26,313 nucleotides of DNA, from positions 1-26,313 of the IMG/VR virus record IMGVR_UViG_3300029787_000277; one strand, 5' to 3'. Source of the DNA: a virus. How positions within the stretch are numbered: position 1 is the stretch's first letter; every line of letters starts with the position of its first letter. Made by a program: the position numbers and the translations under genes. Positions 24,279 to 26,313 of this stretch are shown here, piece by piece. A model generated the notes under the pieces. It was not told the DNA's origin and made no database searches. It worked only from the letters and a program-made list of their open reading frames with translations.

Positions 24279-24308
24279 TAGTATAGCATAAGTATACTAA
24301 AATGTCAA
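24279..24308 (-). promoter_or_regulatory. Strong sigma70 promoter with inverted-repeat operator
   Basis: On the minus strand a perfect TTGACA (24308-24303) is followed by a 17-base spacer and TATACT (24285-24280, five of six consensus bases). A perfect inverted repeat, TAGTATA-N7-TATACTA (24279-24299), covers the -10 and most of the spacer. Transcription would begin about 30 bases before the zinc-ribbon gene and run through the MoxR/VWA block. The overlap of the repeat with the -10 is typical of repression by a dimeric protein. This is the best promoter in the window. Confidence 0.8.
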
Positions 24309-24556
24309 TAAATGCTAGAACATTAGTTTTTCATGGTTTTGGTGTTTAAACCTGTGTTTTTGTGTATTGTGCTATATTGTTCCTTATTGTAACCTCGTGT
24401 TTTCCTGTAAGTATTTGAAAAGATTGAAATGTTACAATGTTACCTTTTTCTGAGAATTGAGCAATCCTGAGAGGTGCGAATGTTGGGAGGTTACAAAGGT
24501 ATCTGCGAGACCTCATCTCGTACGGTTTGGGTACAATTTTTCTAAAAGGTAACATT

Positions 24557-24580
24557 ATATAATATATATATATATATATA
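24557..24580. repeat. TA dinucleotide tract
   Basis: Nine uninterrupted TA repeats (24563-24580) follow ATATAA, directly after one of the GGTAACATT copies. This is the lowest-stability DNA in the control region and a natural melting site. It is also prone to slippage in copying or assembly. Confidence 0.9.
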
Positions 24581-24610
24581 GTTTTTTGCTTCATTGCTAA
24601 CTACTACAAG

Positions 24611-24640
24611 ACAGGTTTAGGCAGGTTTAGGCAGGTTTAG
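24611..24640. repeat. Triple 10-bp tandem repeat
   Basis: Three copies of GCAGGTTTAG (the first begins with A instead of G) lie head to tail. At about one helical turn per unit, proteins bound to each copy would sit on the same face of the DNA. Confidence 0.9.
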
Positions 24641-24746
24641 AATTGTAACTTTTTGCCCTAAAAAAAGGTAACATTAGGTTACATTAGAGGGGGTAAAAGT
24701 TACATTGCCTTATTTGTATGGACGAAAGAGGTAACATTGCAATTCT

Positions 24747-24921
24747 ACCTGCTCGGCAGGTGAACACGTTGCTACATTGAGGCGCAACGCTACACTAGAA
24801 ACTGGTATATTACACCAACGTGTTTACCTGCTCGGCAGGTGAGAGACACATTGCTACACCGAAAGGCGCGTGGCTACACATGTTGTCAGACAATAAAATA
24901 GTTTTTACCTGCTCGGCAGGT
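24747..24921. repeat. Palindromic repeat copies 5-7, array at about 80-bp spacing
   Basis: Exact ACCTGCTCGGCAGGT occurs at 24747-24761, 24826-24840 and 24907-24921, spaced 79 and 81 bp. The first two are each followed by GA and then similar GCTACA-containing sequence (GTTGCTACATTGAGGCGC and ATTGCTACACCGAAAGGCGC), so the unit is longer than the palindrome. Confidence 0.9.
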
Positions 24922-25010
24922 AGTTCGCCCGTCCTTGTTTTGTTGGGGGAACATTTGGGGAACATCTGTTTGACTTGGCGAGGCGCAACGCTAAAAATGT
25001 AACTGGTATC

Positions 25011-25029
25011 AAAGGCCCCCGAAGGGGCC
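25011..25029 (-). terminator. GC-rich UUCG-loop hairpin, minus-strand terminator
   Basis: A 6-bp all-GC stem (25014-25019 with 25024-25029) has a loop that reads UUCG on the minus strand. It is followed by UUUGAU, a short U-tract. It lies six bases after the stop of the 33-residue membrane protein gene, so it ends that transcript before the control region. Confidence 0.75.
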
Positions 25030-25035
25030 AATGAC

Positions 25036-25137
25036 TTATAGTGAACAGAAGAAGACTATTATTAGTACCACAGTAGCACCTGCAACTAATGCCGCTACTA
25101 TGTTCTTCAACCAAGCCATAAGAAGATCATGATCCAT
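25036..25137 (-). CDS. 33-residue single-span membrane microprotein
   Basis: A short frame starts with an ATG that shares one base with the previous stop (TAATG) and ends just before a terminator. The N-terminus is charged (MDHDLLMAWLKN), and residues 13-33 form one hydrophobic span (IVAALVAGATVVLIIVFF then CSL). The coupling and the terminator directly after it make a real gene likely. A holin-like, anti-holin or membrane-anchored role is possible, but no lysis gene is visible nearby, so the function stays open. Confidence 0.75.
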   Translation of the reverse strand: MDHDLLMAWLKNIVAALVAGATVVLIIVFFCSL

Positions 25138-25562
25138 TATAACTCTACCTTAAGTTGTATGTTTAAGATTTTGTGTTGGCTTCCAAATATACCCTGCGCA
25201 ACATCATGTAACAAATTCATTACTTCAACTTGCATAAGATATTCTCTATACCAATCTACTGTTACTATCATAGCAGTATTGTCAGGCATGTCCGCGTGTC
25301 CCTCTTCAGGTAAAGGATCAGGAACGTGTGTCCAAGCCGCTGCTTCTACTTCTTCGTAGTATTCTCGTAACGCCACACATTCAGTATCTCCTACAATAAA
25401 CGGGTCTACCGTTGTCATTGTCGCGTCTACCTTCTCTTGTACCTCGTGCATACGACTGTCTATTAAGTCTGGTATACTTATTGCACTAATTGTTCTTGGT
25501 CTACAGTGTACAATACCTGTTGTGGTATCTATACCTGTAACTTTTCTTGTTAGTTCTGGCAT
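25137..25562 (-). CDS. Protein of unknown function
   Basis: An acidic protein of 141 residues with an ideal AGGAGG five bases before the ATG. The N-terminal part looks beta-rich (VTGIDTTTGIVHCRPRTISA), the middle is helical and acidic (EYYEEVEAAAWTHVPDPLPE) and the C-terminus is amphipathic (LLHDVAQGIFGSQHKILNIQ). No family is recognised. It is coupled to the following membrane microprotein by TAATG, and its leader begins with repeat hairpin A. Confidence 0.65.
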   Translation of the reverse strand: MPELTRKVTGIDTTTGIVHCRPRTISAISIPDLIDSRMHEVQEKVDATMTTVDPFIVGDTECVALREYYEEVEAAAWTHVPDPLPEEGHADMPDNTAMIVTVDWYREYLMQVEVMNLLHDVAQGIFGSQHKILNIQLKVEL

Positions 25563-25580
25563 TGTTGCCTCCTATATTAA

Positions 25581-25623
25581 TGTTGAGTGAAGCAGGCACC
25601 GATTGTGCCTGCCCCGTTGTTGT
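25581..25623 (-). repeat. Intercistronic hairpin repeat A
   Basis: A 43-bp sequence containing perfect 8-bp arms GCAGGCAC (25592-25599) and GTGCCTGC (25605-25612) around a five-base loop. It is homologous over its full length to repeat B at 25763-25806. On the minus strand it is followed by TTCACTCAACATTAATATAGGAGG, the leader of the 141-residue gene. It has no U-tract. Confidence 0.85.
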
Positions 25624-25781
25624 TACCGTAAACTCCGATACTCGTTGTCCTTAGATCGTTCATAACTTCTAAGAAGTTTCACAAGCTTGCGCTTGTATCG
25701 AAGTTTGTGAAGTTCTGTTAGTCTACGCTGTGTCTTACAACGATACAGAACTTCTTGGTAGATGTTGCGTGAAGTAGGCAC
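25623..25781 (-). CDS. Possible small basic protein, or structured RNA segment
   Basis: The frame of about 52 residues ends at the TAA at 25623-25625, between hairpins A and B. It has no ATG; a GTG at 25781, inside hairpin B, is the only conventional start giving most of the frame. The sequence is very basic (RCKTQRRLTELHKLRYKRKL). The same DNA contains a 10-bp inverted repeat (GAAGTTCTGT 25709-25718 with ACAGAACTTC 25745-25754) and further complementary TTCACAA/TTGTGAA stretches, so a structured RNA is an equally good explanation. An ORF running from 25856 overlaps the neighbouring gene and is not believable in full. Confidence 0.3.
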   Translation of the reverse strand: MPTSRNIYQEVLYRCKTQRRLTELHKLRYKRKLVKLLRSYERSKDNEYRSLR

Positions 25782-25806
25782 TAGATTGTGCCTACCTCGT
25801 TGTTGT
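25763..25806 (-). repeat. Intercistronic hairpin repeat B
   Basis: The homologue of repeat A, with arms GTAGGCAC (25774-25781) and GTGCCTAC (25788-25795) around a six-base loop. Relative to A, one C-G pair has become T-A with both sides changed, so the stem is kept. It directly follows the stop of the partial gene on its right, with no U-tract. Confidence 0.85.
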
Positions 25807-26313
25807 CTAAGACTGGTCAAGCTCTTTCTCAAACTTTTCCAACTTTCCGTCTGCAATCGCTTTGATTGCTTTCAGTGTCTGTGAGAAGTTAAGCCCACCG
25901 AGCACGTCAAACGTATCATCGAGTTTGAAGTTCTTAAGAACAATGCCTTCAGTGCCTACTAAATTAATAAGCTTAGAGACCTCATCTGCTATACGAACTT
26001 CTGCAGATCGGGAAGTATTGGCTCCGCCGCTTTCTTCCAAAGACAACATAGCTTTACGGGCTTTTGCTAGAACGCTGTAAACGTCGCCCCTAGCATCTTC
26101 CCTGTCACGCTTCGCTGCGATAACATCATCGCCATGCTTACCGTCTTTGATGTTGTCCATAGTCCACAATGCGGCCTCAAACCCTGCGAATGAAGCAATC
26201 GTAGGGAACAAGTACTCATCAAACCATACCTTCGTAGAAGTAGATTTGTGCGCATTCGGTCCACTATGCGGGTATAAATCCGTTACAACAAACCCGTCGT
26301 CGTATAGGCTTTT
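25807..26313 (-). CDS. Protein of unknown function, 5'-partial (runs off the right edge)
   Basis: The frame is open from the right edge, in phase from base 26313, so the gene begins outside the window; 168 residues are visible. The first part (KSLYDDGFVVTDLYPHSGPN, then TKVWFDEYLFPTIASFAG) looks like a folded domain with aromatic residues. The rest is helical and charged (DVIAAKRDREDARGDVYSVL, KLINLVGTEGIVLKNFKLDD) and ends LEKFEKELDQS. No family is recognised. A TTG at 26211 would give a shorter frame but has no reason to be preferred. Hairpin B follows its stop. Confidence 0.65.
   Translation of the reverse strand, partial: KSLYDDGFVVTDLYPHSGPNAHKSTSTKVWFDEYLFPTIASFAGFEAALWTMDNIKDGKHGDDVIAAKRDREDARGDVYSVLAKARKAMLSLEESGGANTSRSAEVRIADEVSKLINLVGTEGIVLKNFKLDDTFDVLGGLNFSQTLKAIKAIADGKLEKFEKELDQS

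Larger units (their letters stand above)
24428..24738. repeat. Iteron-like GGTAACATT repeats
   Basis: Exact GGTAACATT occurs at 24548-24556, 24667-24675 and 24730-24738. The inverse AATGTTACC lies at 24436-24444, preceded directly by AATGTTAC (24428-24435). Variants GGTTACATT (24677-24685) and GTTACATT (24699-24706) fill the rest. Such a density of one 9-mer in 311 bases suggests sites for a replication initiator or regulator. Confidence 0.7.
24309..25013. other. Repeat-rich noncoding control region, possible origin
   Basis: I see no credible gene in these 705 bases. The frames that exist lack ribosome-binding sites and consist of repeat sequence. The region contains six 9-mer-like repeats, a TA tract, a triple 10-bp tandem, three palindromes about 80 bp apart, a repeated AGGCGCAACGCT (24780-24791, 24981-24992), each followed downstream by AACTGGTAT, and a double GGGGAACATYT (24946-24967). 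AT-rich DNA with iterons and an unwinding-prone tract is the usual make-up of a phage origin or a lysis/lysogeny control region; which one is not decided by sequence. Confidence 0.55.

Noticed and set aside
24346-24594. Minus-strand frame of 82 residues in the control region
   Set aside because: It begins in the TA tract (YIYIYYI), has no ribosome-binding site, contains the iteron-like repeats and looks like no known protein.
24810-25031. Minus-strand frame of 73 residues and a plus-strand frame of 60 residues over the palindromes
   Set aside because: Both consist of translated palindromes and a terminator hairpin, without start signals.
25807-26211. Right-edge gene considered complete from a TTG at 26211
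   Set aside because: The frame is open to the window edge with normal coding character, so the gene most likely starts outside.

Overview
The window reads as part of a tailed-phage (or prophage) genome. It holds an apparent virion giant protein, a nearly complete phage replication set (primase-helicase, PolA-type polymerase, single-strand binding protein, SNF2 helicase, two nucleases) and long runs of tightly overlapping small genes, with no host housekeeping genes. Base composition is AT-leaning and the gene complement resembles uncultured marine phages, but the host cannot be read from the sequence. An AlpA-like regulator and a leucine at the Pol I 762-equivalent position hint at a temperate or slow-replicating lifestyle; this is inference.

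Layout. (1) 3-6332, plus strand: the 3' part of a giant polyvalent protein (at least 2109 residues) with a repeat linker, an HExxH zinc-peptidase motif and hydrophobic C-terminal segments. (2) 6337-6356: a minus-strand intrinsic terminator separating it from the convergent minus-strand genes. (3) 6404-16593, minus strand: replication block. In transcription order it runs AlpA-like regulator, small genes, HTH/MazG-like protein, a 40-residue zinc-ribbon protein, DNA polymerase, PD-(D/E)XK nuclease, HNH-like small protein, SNF2 helicase, a promoter/operator, a conserved coiled-coil protein, HTH protein, single-strand binding protein, primase-helicase. (4) 16594-16818: a leader region without a gene. 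(5) 16819-24242, minus strand: accessory block led by a zinc-ribbon gene, then a three-part MoxR AAA+ / partner / VWA-metallopeptidase module, uncharacterised genes, and a VRR-NUC nuclease. (6) 24243-25013: about 770 bp of noncoding control region with a strong sigma70-like promoter, an operator-like inverted repeat, iteron-like 9-mers, a TA tract, tandem repeats and three copies of a dispersed palindrome. (7) 25014-26313, minus strand: a terminator, a 33-residue membrane protein, a 141-residue protein and a gene running off the right edge, separated by two homologous hairpins with a covarying base pair.

How it works together. The minus-strand genes are mostly linked by ATGA, GTGA or TGATG start/stop overlaps, so translational coupling is likely. 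The promoter at 24280-24308 probably fires first into the MoxR/VWA block. The replication proteins form a coherent machine: primase-helicase opens and primes, PolA copies, the acidic-tailed protein coats single strands, and the SNF2 helicase and nucleases process DNA. The MoxR/VWA module is the least explained part; by family analogy it is an ATP-driven remodelling complex whose phage target is unknown.

The observations most worth following up are the seven-copy palindrome family, which has entered two genes in the same reading frame; the repeat-rich control region; and the phage MoxR/VWA/HExxH cassette.
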